From Actinomyces sp. (lineage in GTDB: Bacteria; Actinomycetota; Actinomycetes; Actinomycetales; Actinomycetaceae), in contig NZ_JAUNHI010000023.1 of the NCBI RefSeq assembly GCF_030524025.1, forward strand, positions 1-35,548: a DNA stretch of 35,548 nucleotides. Reading direction: 5' to 3'. This document shows positions 28,612 through 35,548 of this stretch, one piece after another. Numbering within the stretch: position 1 is the first letter of the stretch; each line of letters begins with the position of its first letter. The translations under genes were made by a program, and so were the position numbers. The notes below the pieces were generated by a model. That model did no database searches, had not been told where the DNA came from, and saw only the letters and a program-made list of their open reading frames with translations.

Positions 28612-29892
28612 ATGATCGAGCACCGCGCGACCGGGCAGTGCGGCGCGGCCGACCCGGCCCGCCCGGTGCGAGTGCGCCTGACGGCCTTCGAGGTCTGCGC
28701 CGGCAGGGCGCCCAGTCCCTCGTGGGAGGTCGTGCGCCGCGTGCCCGAGCGCCTCGCCGCTCCCGGCGGCACTGCCGAGGTTGACCGCAAGGTCCTGCCC
28801 GCCTGCGTCGATGGAGCCATGGCGGCCGCCCGAGCCCTGGTCGATGAGCAGCCCGACGTGCTTGTTGTCCTCGGGGTCGACCGGTCGGCGACGACGCTCC
28901 GCCTCGAGACCACGGCCACCCATCCGGCCACCCATCCGGCCACTGATCGTGCCGACGGCCCTCTGGTGCCCGACGGACCGCCGAGGCTGCCATCCACGTG
29001 GCAGGCCGGCGCCATGGTGGGCCGCCTGCGCGCTGCCGGGCACCGGGTCGAGCGCTCCGAGGATGCCGGCCGCGAGCTGTGCAACGCCGCCCTGTACGCA
29101 GCGCTCAACGCCGCACAGGGGCCGGGGCGCCGCGGGCCGGCTCCTGTCATCGGCCTCCTGTGCCTTGCCCCACCGGAGGTGATTCCTGCCGATCAGGCCG
29201 CGGCAGCGCTCCGTGACCTCATCATCGAGCTGTCCGACCAGGCCCGACGCGGCCGGTGCGCGCGCGGCGGCTGGTCGCGCCTGTCTGTCCACCGGGGGAG
29301 GCGCGTGATCCGGGTCGGCCTGACCGGGGGGATCGGCGCGGGCAAGTCGACGGCCGCCAGGGAGCTAAGGGACCGTGGGGCCCACATCGTGGACGCCGAT
29401 GCCATCGCCCGGGAGGTCCTCGAGCCGGGCACACCCGGCCTCGCCGCGGTGGCTCGGGCCTTCGGCCCTCGGGTGCTCGAGGCCGACGGCTCTCTGGACA
29501 GGGCGGCCTTGGCCGAGATCGTCTTCGACGACCCCTCGGCGCGCTCCCGCCTCGAGACCCTGACCCTGCCCCTGATCGCCGAGACGGCCGCCGAACGCAT
29601 GGAGCGCCATGGGGGCGCGCGGGTCGCCGTCTACGACGTTCCGCTCCTGGCCGAGGGCGGTATGGCGGACCTGTTCGACTGTGTCGTCGTGGTCGAAGCC
29701 CCCCTGGAGGAGCGGCTCGCACGCCTGGCCGGGCGGGGGATGAGCCGCTCCCAGGCGCTGGAGCGCATGTCCCACCAGGCCGGTGACCGCGAGCGCCGGG
29801 CCGTGGCGGACGTCGTACTGAGCAACGACGCCTCACCGGATGACCTCGCCGTGGCCGTCGGTCGCCTGTGGCGGTGCCTGACGGCGCAGTGA
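28612..29892 (+). CDS. coaE: pyroglutamyl-peptidase-I-like domain fused to dephospho-CoA kinase CoaE
   Basis: Residues 232-426 are a full dephospho-CoA kinase (last step of CoA synthesis). They carry P-loop GLTGGIGAGKST (236-247), VDADAIAREVLEPGTPG, VYDVPLLAEGGMADLFD, and RLAGRGMSRSQALERM. Residues about 20-210 match family C15 pyroglutamyl peptidase I: LTAFE for LTGFE, LPA for LPV, PDVLVVLG, Glu99 in LRLETTA, and Cys157 in DAGRELCNAALY. The catalytic His motif GFIHVP is GLLCLAP here (181-187), so His is lost. No stop codon separates the two parts. An internal GTG (29305) with GGGGGAG upstream could also yield CoaE alone. The leaderless -10 before 28612 argues that the fusion is made. Confidence 0.85.
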   Translation: MIEHRATGQCGAADPARPVRVRLTAFEVCAGRAPSPSWEVVRRVPERLAAPGGTAEVDRKVLPACVDGAMAAARALVDEQPDVLVVLGVDRSATTLRLETTATHPATHPATDRADGPLVPDGPPRLPSTWQAGAMVGRLRAAGHRVERSEDAGRELCNAALYAALNAAQGPGRRGPAPVIGLLCLAPPEVIPADQAAAALRDLIIELSDQARRGRCARGGWSRLSVHRGRRVIRVGLTGGIGAGKSTAARELRDRGAHIVDADAIAREVLEPGTPGLAAVARAFGPRVLEADGSLDRAALAEIVFDDPSARSRLETLTLPLIAETAAERMERHGGARVAVYDVPLLAEGGMADLFDCVVVVEAPLEERLARLAGRGMSRSQALERMSHQAGDRERRAVADVVLSNDASPDDLAVAVGRLWRCLTAQ

Positions 29893-29948
29893 GCAGCCGC
29901 CGGTCGCCTCGGGGCGAACGTCCCCTGGCACCTGTCGGCCGGCGGCTC

Positions 29949-29954
29949 TACAGT
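29949..29954 (+). promoter_or_regulatory. -10 element TACAGT for the Asp-rich lipoprotein gene
   Basis: TACAGT fits TAnnnT and lies 47 nt upstream of ATG 30002, giving a leader of about 41 nt that contains GGAAGG. Confidence 0.45.
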
Positions 29955-30001
29955 GTCGACTGTGGCGAAGATCGCCGCACGACGAGACGGAAGGTCACGG
30001 C

Positions 30002-30259
30002 ATGCGCACCCATCTCCCGACCCGCCGAGGGGCCCTGGCCCTGGCATCAACCGCCCTTGTGGGTGTTCTGGCCGCCTGCGCCGCCGACGACGCCGAGGAC
30101 ACCGACGACCGGGACGACGACCGGGACGACAATCAGGACGACTCGGGCACCAACAACGACACGGACGACCAGGACGACTCCGGCTCCACCGACGACAACA
30201 CGGATGACAACACCGACGACATCACCAACGACGCCGACGACAACCAGGACGACTCCTGA
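30002..30259 (+). CDS. small Asp-rich lipoprotein
   Basis: The 85-residue product has a signal peptide with a twin-arginine-like start (PTRRGALAL) and a lipobox LAAC with Cys26. The mature part should be lipidated and held on the outer face of the membrane. Of its 60 mature residues, 28 are Asp, in DD pairs separated by Asn, Thr, Ser, Gln or Arg. Only two are basic. It has no folded domain and is probably an extended polyanion that could bind Ca2+ or other cations. A good Shine-Dalgarno (GGAAGG, 7-nt spacing) precedes ATG. No close family is recognised. The repetitive codons (GAC GAC) suggest growth by slippage. Confidence 0.7.
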   Translation: MRTHLPTRRGALALASTALVGVLAACAADDAEDTDDRDDDRDDNQDDSGTNNDTDDQDDSGSTDDNTDDNTDDITNDADDNQDDS

Positions 30260-30317
30260 TGTCCGGGCCGCCGCGGTGAGGAGGCGGTCGGCGGTCGAGC
30301 ATGTCCGAGGGGCGACG

Positions 30318-30323
30318 TAGCCT
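30318..30323 (+). promoter_or_regulatory. -10 element TAGCCT for uvrB
   Basis: TAGCCT is followed by 7 nt and ATG 30331. It fixes the uvrB start at 30331 rather than the in-frame ATG 30301, which lies upstream of the promoter. Confidence 0.6.
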
Positions 30324-30330
30324 TGAGCAC

Positions 30331-32427
30331 ATGCGTCCCGTGACCGACCTGCGCCGTGCCGACAAGCCTTTCGAGGTCATCAGCCCCTACCGCCCCAGTG
30401 GTGACCAGCCGGCGGCCATCGCCGAGCTGACCGAGCGGCTGCGGGCGGGGGAGAAGGACATCGTCCTGCTCGGTGCCACGGGCACGGGCAAGTCGGCCAC
30501 CACCGCCTGGCTGGTCGAGCAGGTCCAGCGGCCCACACTCATCCTGGAGCCCAACAAGACCCTGGCGGCGCAGATGGCGGCGGAGTTCCGTGAGCTGCTG
30601 CCCCGCAACGCGGTGGAGTACTTCGTCTCCTACTACGACTACTACCAGCCCGAGGCCTATGTGCCCCAGACGGACACCTTCATCGAGAAGGACTCCTCGA
30701 TCAACGATGAGGTCGAGCGTCTGCGCCACAGCGCCACCAACTCCTTGCTCACCCGGCGGGACGTCGTCGTGGTCTCCTCGGTGTCCTGCATCTACGGGCT
30801 GGGCACGCCTCAGGAGTACGTCGACCGCATGACGCCGCTGCAGGTCGGCCAGGTCATCGACCGGGACGACCTACTGCGGCGCTTCGTGGGCATGCAGTAC
30901 GCCCGCAACGACATCGACTTCACGCGGGGAACCTTCCGCGTGCGCGGGGACACCGTCGAGATCATCCCCATGTATGAAGAGCTCGCCATCCGCGTGGAGT
31001 TCTTCGGCGACGAGATCGAGTCCCTGGCCACCCTGCACCCGGTGACCGGTAATGTCATCGACACCGTCGACCAGGTCTTCGTCTTCCCCGCCTCCCACTA
31101 CGTCGCCGGGCCCGAGCGGCTGGAGCGTGCGTTGGCGGGCATCGAGGACGAGCTCGCCCAGCGCTTGGCGGTCCTCGAGCGCGACGGCCGCCTGCTCGAG
31201 GCCCAGCGCCTGCGGATGCGCACGACCTACGACCTGGAGATGCTCCGTCAGATCGGGTCGTGCGCGGGGGTGGAGAACTACTCGATGCATATCGACGGGC
31301 GTGATCCCGGCACGCCGCCCAACACCTTGCTGGACTACTTCCCGGAGGACTTCCTGCTCGTCATCGACGAGTCCCATGTGACTGTCCCCCAGGTCGGCGC
31401 CATGCACGAGGGCGACGCCTCACGCAAGCGCACTCTTGTCGAGCACGGGTTCCGGTTGCCCAGTGCCCTGGACAACCGGCCGCTGACCTTCACGGAGTTC
31501 GAGGACCGCATCGGTCAGACCGTCTACCTGTCGGCCACCCCGGGCGACTACGAGATGGGGCGCTCTGACGGCGTGGTCGAGCAGATCATCCGCCCCACCG
31601 GCCTGGTGGACCCCAAGGTTGTCGTCAAACCCACCGAGGGTCAGATCGACGACCTGCTCGAGGAGGTGCGCGCCCGGGTCGAGCGCGAGGAGCGGGTGCT
31701 CGTCACGACGCTGACCAAGCGCATGGCCGAGGACCTGACGACCTACCTGGCCGACCGCGGCGTGCGGGTGGAGTACCTCCACTCCGATGTCGACACCCTG
31801 CGCCGCGTCGAGCTGCTGCGCGAGCTGCGGCTGGGCCGTTTCGACGTGCTCGTGGGCATCAACCTCCTCCGGGAGGGTCTGGATCTGCCCGAGGTCTCCC
31901 TCGTGTCCATCCTGGACGCCGACAAGGAGGGCTTTCTGCGCTCGACCCGCTCCCTCATCCAGACGATCGGGCGAGCGGCCCGCAACGTCTCGGGGGAGGT
32001 CCACATGTACGCCGACACGGTGACCCCCGCCATGGCCGAGGCCATTGAGGAGACCGAGAGGCGCCGCACCAAGCAGCTGGCCTACAACGCCGAGCACGGC
32101 ATCGACGCCACGCCTCTGCGCAAGAAGATCGCCGACGTCACCGACATGCTGGCGCGCGAGGAGGTCGACACCGCCGAGCTCCTGGCCGGGGGCTACCGCG
32201 GGCACGAGGAGCGGGCCGTCGTCGGACGGCGCAAGCGTGCCGCCGAGGCCACCGTGCGCGAGCGTCTGGCCGGCGCCGCCGAGTCCGACCTCGTCGCACT
32301 CATCGAGGAGCTGACCGCCCAGATGCGGGCCGCCGCCGCCGACCTCCAGTTCGAGCTCGCGGCCCGCCTGCGCGACGAGGTCCAGGACCTCAAGAAGGAG
32401 CTGCGGGACATGCGGGCGGCCGGCTGA
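30331..32427 (+). CDS. uvrB: excinuclease ABC subunit B
   Basis: Damage-verifying helicase of nucleotide excision repair. It takes over from UvrA, opens the DNA and recruits UvrC. The 698-residue product has Walker A GATGTGKS (about 48-55), the beta-hairpin [12 protein letters not shown] that inserts between strands, helicase motifs IDESH, YLSATPG and [24 protein letters not shown], and a C-terminal UVR domain ([24 protein letters not shown]) that binds UvrA and UvrC. Length is normal. The start is ATG 30331, supported by the TAGCCT box and by the conserved [16 protein letters not shown]-terminus. Confidence 0.97.
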   Translation: MRPVTDLRRADKPFEVISPYRPSGDQPAAIAELTERLRAGEKDIVLLGATGTGKSATTAWLVEQVQRPTLILEPNKTLAAQMAAEFRELLPRNAVEYFVSYYDYYQPEAYVPQTDTFIEKDSSINDEVERLRHSATNSLLTRRDVVVVSSVSCIYGLGTPQEYVDRMTPLQVGQVIDRDDLLRRFVGMQYARNDIDFTRGTFRVRGDTVEIIPMYEELAIRVEFFGDEIESLATLHPVTGNVIDTVDQVFVFPASHYVAGPERLERALAGIEDELAQRLAVLERDGRLLEAQRLRMRTTYDLEMLRQIGSCAGVENYSMHIDGRDPGTPPNTLLDYFPEDFLLVIDESHVTVPQVGAMHEGDASRKRTLVEHGFRLPSALDNRPLTFTEFEDRIGQTVYLSATPGDYEMGRSDGVVEQIIRPTGLVDPKVVVKPTEGQIDDLLEEVRARVEREERVLVTTLTKRMAEDLTTYLADRGVRVEYLHSDVDTLRRVELLRELRLGRFDVLVGINLLREGLDLPEVSLVSILDADKEGFLRSTRSLIQTIGRAARNVSGEVHMYADTVTPAMAEAIEETERRRTKQLAYNAEHGIDATPLRKKIADVTDMLAREEVDTAELLAGGYRGHEERAVVGRRKRAAEATVRERLAGAAESDLVALIEELTAQMRAAAADLQFELAARLRDEVQDLKKELRDMRAAG

Positions 32428-32465
32428 GTCGGCCGCCCCCCCCGGCTCGGGGCCGCGCAGGCCCC
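32414..32465 (+). terminator. tandem hairpins at the end of uvrB
   Basis: A perfect 9-bp stem (32414-32422 with 32430-32438) spans the uvrB stop codon. A second 6-bp GC stem (32449-32454 with 32460-32465, loop GCGCA) follows. There is no U tract. Together they could end uvrB transcription before the arc operon control region. Confidence 0.5.
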
Positions 32466-32708
32466 CCACGCACGACTTTCGTCCCAGAAATGCCCGCCGG
32501 GACGGAATGAATAACTATTGTGAACCGCGAGTACACGCGGGGCCGAATCCGACCTATGACGGTGGTGGCGCCCGGAGGCGATGAGTATTCATTGTTTATG
32601 CGCGGCGCATAGTACCTATTCCGCCTGTCGCGGGCTTGCTTTGCTGGCAAGCCGGTTCTACGGTACGAGATGAGTGCACACCTCTATCTCGCAAAGGAGC
32701 GGGACACT
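32428..32708 (+). promoter_or_regulatory. arc operon control region
   Basis: After the uvrB hairpins the DNA becomes AT-richer. It holds an ArgR-box-like TGAATAACTATTGTGA (32508-32523), ATGAGTATTCAT (32581-32592), and a perfect 15-bp palindrome TATGCGCGGCGCATA (32597-32611, centred about 66 bp before the predicted start). A 7-bp inverted repeat GGCTTGC-N7-GCAAGCC (32633-32653) overlaps the promoter. This layout fits control by an arginine- or oxygen/carbon-responsive regulator. The identity of the regulator is not shown. Confidence 0.5.
32636..32664 (+). promoter_or_regulatory. arcD promoter, -35 TTGCTT and -10 TACGGT
   Basis: TTGCTT (32636-32641) and TACGGT (32659-32664) are 17 bp apart, the ideal spacing. 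Start is predicted near 32671, with a leader of about 38 nt carrying AAAGGAG. The inverted repeat 32633-32653 covers the -35, so a bound protein would block polymerase. Confidence 0.55.
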
Positions 32709-34160
32709 ATGTCATCTTCCCCGTCCGAGGCTGTTCCCGGCCAATCCGAGGATTCCCCGTCCTCGTCCCCCAAGGTCTCCCTCGCCGCGCTCACCGCCCT
32801 TGTCATCGGCTCGATGATCGGTGGCGGTATTTTCGGCCTGCCCCAGCAGATGGCCGGCGCCGCCGCACCCGGGCCGCTCATCATCGGCTGGCTCATCACC
32901 GGGTTCGGCATGCTCATGCTGGCCTTCGTCTTCCAGCGCCTGGCCGTCAACAAGCCCGAGATCGACGCGGGCATCTACGGCTACGCACGCGCGGGCTTCG
33001 GCGACCTGGTCGGATTCTCCTCGGCCTGGGGGTACTGGCTGTCGGCGTGGATCGGCAACGTCGGCTACCTCGTGCTGCTCATGGCCTCCATCGGTGTCTT
33101 CGTGCCCGGCTTCGGCGATGGCAACACGGCCCTGGCCATCGGCGTCGCCTCGGTGGTCATGTGGCTCTTCCACGTGCTCATCCTGCGCGGCATCCGTGAG
33201 GCCGCCATTGTCAACGCCATCGTGACCATCGGCAAGGTCCTGCCCCTGCTCGTCTTCATCGTCCTGGGGCTGCTGGCCTTCCGACTCGACGTCTTCACCC
33301 AGGACTTCTGGGGCAGCGCTGACTCTGGCTCCGTGCTCACCCAGGTCAAGGCCATGATGCTCGTGACCGTCTGGGTCTTCATCGGCGTCGAGGGGGCCTC
33401 GGTCTTCTCCGAGCGCGCCAAGAGCCGCACTGATGTCGGCCGGGCCACCATCCTGGGCTTCGTGTCCGTGCTCGCCCTGCTCCTGGCGGTCAACGTCCTG
33501 TCCTACGGCATCATGTCCCGCCCCGAGCTCGCCGATCTGAACGATCCCTCCCTGGCGGGCGTGCTCGAGGCCGCGGTCGGCGCCTGGGGGGCGAAGTTCA
33601 TTGCCTTGGGCCTCATCATCTCCCTCGTGGGGGCGCTGCTGTCCTGGTTCCTCATGTGCGCCGAGATCATTCGTGTCCCCGCTCAGGAGGGGCTCATGCC
33701 CAAGGCCCTGGGGCGTGAGAACGCCAAGGGTGTGCCCGTCAACGCCCTGTGGCTGACCATGGGGCTGGTCCAGGCCTTCCTCATCTGGACCTACTTCAAC
33801 GCCTCGACCTACACCAACCTCATCCTGCTGGCCTCCTCGCTCATCCTCCTGCCCTACCTCCTGTCGGCGCTCTACCAGCTCCTCGTCGCCGTCAGGGAGC
33901 GACCCGCCACGAGCTCGGTCGACCTCGTCGTCGGCGTCCTGGGATCCATCTACGGCATCTGGCTCATCTACGCGGCAGGCCTGGTCTACCTGCTCTACAC
34001 GGCGATCTTCTACCTGGTGGGCGTGCCCTTCTTCCTCTGGGCCCGCCGGGAGCAGGGCGGGCGCCTCCTCAAGCCCGTCGAGTGGGCGCTCGTGGCCCTC
34101 TTCGCGGTCCTGTCCGTCATCGCCGTCTTCGGCTTGGCCGTCGGAATGCTGGCCCTCTGA
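32709..34160 (+). CDS. arcD: arginine:ornithine antiporter (APC family)
   Basis: Exchanges external arginine for internal ornithine to feed the deiminase pathway. The 483-residue product has about 12-13 hydrophobic helices, the APC superfamily helix-1 motif [14 protein letters not shown], a conserved [16 protein letters not shown] segment (helix 6 to loop) and a cytoplasmic segment [14 protein letters not shown] 32709 has AAAGGAG 9-10 nt upstream. The frame is open from ATG 32670 but that codon lies at the predicted transcription start. Substrate choice rests on the arcA and arcB neighbours. Other basic amino acid antiporters in this family look similar. Confidence 0.88.
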   Translation: MSSSPSEAVPGQSEDSPSSSPKVSLAALTALVIGSMIGGGIFGLPQQMAGAAAPGPLIIGWLITGFGMLMLAFVFQRLAVNKPEIDAGIYGYARAGFGDLVGFSSAWGYWLSAWIGNVGYLVLLMASIGVFVPGFGDGNTALAIGVASVVMWLFHVLILRGIREAAIVNAIVTIGKVLPLLVFIVLGLLAFRLDVFTQDFWGSADSGSVLTQVKAMMLVTVWVFIGVEGASVFSERAKSRTDVGRATILGFVSVLALLLAVNVLSYGIMSRPELADLNDPSLAGVLEAAVGAWGAKFIALGLIISLVGALLSWFLMCAEIIRVPAQEGLMPKALGRENAKGVPVNALWLTMGLVQAFLIWTYFNASTYTNLILLASSLILLPYLLSALYQLLVAVRERPATSSVDLVVGVLGSIYGIWLIYAAGLVYLLYTAIFYLVGVPFFLWARREQGGRLLKPVEWALVALFAVLSVIAVFGLAVGMLAL

Positions 34161-34219
34161 CCACACCTCACCACACGCCGGGGCGAGGATGCCCCGCTCC
34201 CACACGAAAGGAAGTCAAT

Positions 34220-35461
34220 ATGTCCGAACAGAAGCACGGAGTCTACTCCGAGGTCGGAACCCTGCGGCGGGTCATGGTCTGCCGGCCGGGCCGCGCCCAC
34301 GAGCACCTGACACCGTCGAACTGCCACGACCTGCTCTTCGACGACGTCCTCGACGTCCCCAAGGCCCAGCGCGACCACGAGGTCTTCGTCAACCTCATGC
34401 GCGAGCGGGACATCGACGTCCTGGAGCTGCGCGACCTGCTGGCCGATGTCCTGGACATCCCCGAGGCGCGCGCCTTCATCCTCGACCGTCGGGTCAACCA
34501 CGCCACGATGGGCGTGGGCGTCGCCGAGGACCTGCGCGCCTGGATGGATGAGATGCCCTCGGCCGAGCTCGGCGAGCTCCTCATCGGCGGCCTCGTGTCC
34601 GACGAGGTGCCCGCCGACGTCTTCGGCACGTGCATCTCGCCCTTCCACGTCAACAGCGACGACCCCGAGCTGCTCATCGCCCCCCTGCCCAACACCCTGT
34701 TCACCCGCGACAACTCGGCCTGGATCTACGACGGCGTCGAGCTGTCCCGCATGTTCTGGGGCGCCCGCCGCCGCGAGGTCCTCCTCCTGACGGCTATCTA
34801 CCGCTACCACCCGCTGTTCAAGTACGACTACAACGTCTGGCTCGACACGGTCGACAAGGACATGGGGCACACCTTCATCGAGGGCGGCGACATCATGCCG
34901 ATCGGCAAGGGCATCGTCCTGATCGGCATGGGGGAGCGCTCGACCTTCCAGGCCGTCAGCCAGATCGCCAAGTCGCTGTTCGACGCCGGCTCGGCCGAGC
35001 GGGTCATTGCCGCGCGCATGCCCAAGGAGCGCGCCGCCATGCACCTGGACACCGTGTTCACGATGTGCTCCGAGGAGGTCGTCAACATCTACGACCCGGT
35101 CGTCAGGGCCATGGACACCTTCTCCCTGCGCCCCGACGAGACCGAGCGCGGCGGCATCAAGGTCACCTACGACGAGGGCTACTTCGTCGACGTCGTCTCC
35201 GACGCCCTGGGCGTTAAGCTCAATGCCGTGCAGTCGACCGCCGGCCGCTACGGCGCCGAGTGCGAGCAGTGGAACGACGGCAACAACGTCGTCGCGCTGT
35301 CCCCGGGAGTGGTTGTGGCTTACGACCGGAACTACTCGATCAACGCCAACCTGCGCGCCGCGGGCATCGAGGTCCTGGAGATCCCGTCCTCCGAGCTGGG
35401 TCGCGGCCGCGGAGGCGGCCACTGCATGACCTGCCCGATCGACCGCGACCCGGTCTACTGA
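34220..35461 (+). CDS. arcA: arginine deiminase
   Basis: Hydrolyses arginine to citrulline and ammonia, the first step of the ADI pathway. It gives ATP (via ArcB and carbamate kinase) and raises pH. The 413-residue product has the catalytic set D164 (LFTRDNSAW), the [11 protein letters not shown]lu motif, H275 (MHLDTVF) and the nucleophile C402 (GGGHCMTCP). It starts [14 protein letters not shown] like typical ADI. ATG 34220 follows AAAGGAAG. It sits 59 bp after arcD and 59 bp before arcB in one operon. Confidence 0.97.
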   Translation: MSEQKHGVYSEVGTLRRVMVCRPGRAHEHLTPSNCHDLLFDDVLDVPKAQRDHEVFVNLMRERDIDVLELRDLLADVLDIPEARAFILDRRVNHATMGVGVAEDLRAWMDEMPSAELGELLIGGLVSDEVPADVFGTCISPFHVNSDDPELLIAPLPNTLFTRDNSAWIYDGVELSRMFWGARRREVLLLTAIYRYHPLFKYDYNVWLDTVDKDMGHTFIEGGDIMPIGKGIVLIGMGERSTFQAVSQIAKSLFDAGSAERVIAARMPKERAAMHLDTVFTMCSEEVVNIYDPVVRAMDTFSLRPDETERGGIKVTYDEGYFVDVVSDALGVKLNAVQSTAGRYGAECEQWNDGNNVVALSPGVVVAYDRNYSINANLRAAGIEVLEIPSSELGRGRGGGHCMTCPIDRDPVY

Positions 35462-35469
35462 CAGTCCGG

Positions 35470-35475
35470 TAGGAT
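35470..35475 (+). promoter_or_regulatory. possible internal -10 element TAGGAT before arcB
   Basis: TAGGAT in the 59-bp gap after arcA fits the -10 consensus used elsewhere in the window and would start a transcript near 35482 with a 39-nt leader. It may let arcB be made separately from arcDA. Confidence 0.35.
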
Positions 35476-35520
35476 CGGCACCGCCGATTGTTGTCGACAC
35501 TGACGAAGGAGTCTTGGATT

Positions 35521-35548
35521 ATGAGTCATTCTCTGCAGGGGCGTCATT
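35521..35548 (+). CDS. arcB: ornithine carbamoyltransferase, 5' end only
   Basis: The window ends 28 nt into this gene. GAAGGAG lies about 9 nt before ATG 35521, and the first residues MSHSLQGRH fit the start of catabolic ornithine carbamoyltransferases (the LxGRHxL N-terminus). The position after arcA is the usual one. The assignment rests on nine residues and context. Confidence 0.65.

Noticed and set aside
30301-30330. uvrB start at ATG 30301
   Set aside because: It is upstream of the promoter TAGCCT at 30318-30323; ATG 30331 fits the leaderless layout and the family N-terminus.
32670-32708. arcD start at ATG 32670
   Set aside because: This ATG is at the predicted transcription start and lacks homology, while ATG 32709 has AAAGGAG before it.

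Overview
The window is about 70% GC, has no introns, mobile elements or CRISPR array, and carries actinobacterial marker genes (a Pup ligase system, PdtaR, the polA-rpsA-coaE-uvrB order, and TAnnnT -10 boxes placed just before start codons). Gene content and order, plus an arginine deiminase operon, suggest an Actinomycetaceae chromosome, most likely Actinomyces. The species call is inference.

Layout. (1) 1-6.5 kb: trmI-arc-dop-pup-pafA, a pupylation operon with no 20S proteasome genes between pup and pafA. An anchored, degenerate FKBP-like protein follows, then a convergent P-loop kinase-like gene. (2) 8.8-13.1 kb: hisF, two small membrane proteins (DUF4190-like and DUF2752-like), hisI, a TrpC-like protein and lgt. 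This looks like an eroded his/trp locus. trpE, trpB and trpA are absent from their usual place, and the remaining TrpC-like protein has lost several catalytic residues. (3) 13.1-20.7 kb: gltB-gltD (NADPH glutamate synthase) and pyk. (4) 20.7-26.7 kb: a tRNA with anticodon CAA, the ANTAR regulator pdtaR, a PaaI-type thioesterase, polA, a 401-bp leader region and rpsA with a strong hairpin after it. (5) 26.8-32.4 kb: an unrecognised 572-residue protein, a single reading frame joining a pyroglutamyl-peptidase-like domain to dephospho-CoA kinase, a tiny Asp-rich lipoprotein, and uvrB. (6) 32.4-35.5 kb: an arginine deiminase operon (antiporter arcD, arcA, start of arcB) behind a 281-bp AT-richer control region.

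How the genes work together. Arc, Dop, Pup and PafA form a protein-tagging system that probably serves unfolding or remodelling rather than local proteasomal degradation. GltBD assimilates ammonium into glutamate. HisF and HisI retain their catalytic residues. ArcD/ArcA/ArcB would convert imported arginine to ornithine, ammonia and ATP, giving energy and acid resistance. PolA and UvrB act in DNA repair, and S1 and the tRNA in translation.

The main points for a second look are the TrpC-like protein with substituted active-site residues, the Pcp-like/CoaE fusion, one symmetric -10 element that appears to start two divergent leaderless genes (thioesterase and polA), the structured rpsA leader with possible uORFs, and the proteasome-less Pup operon.
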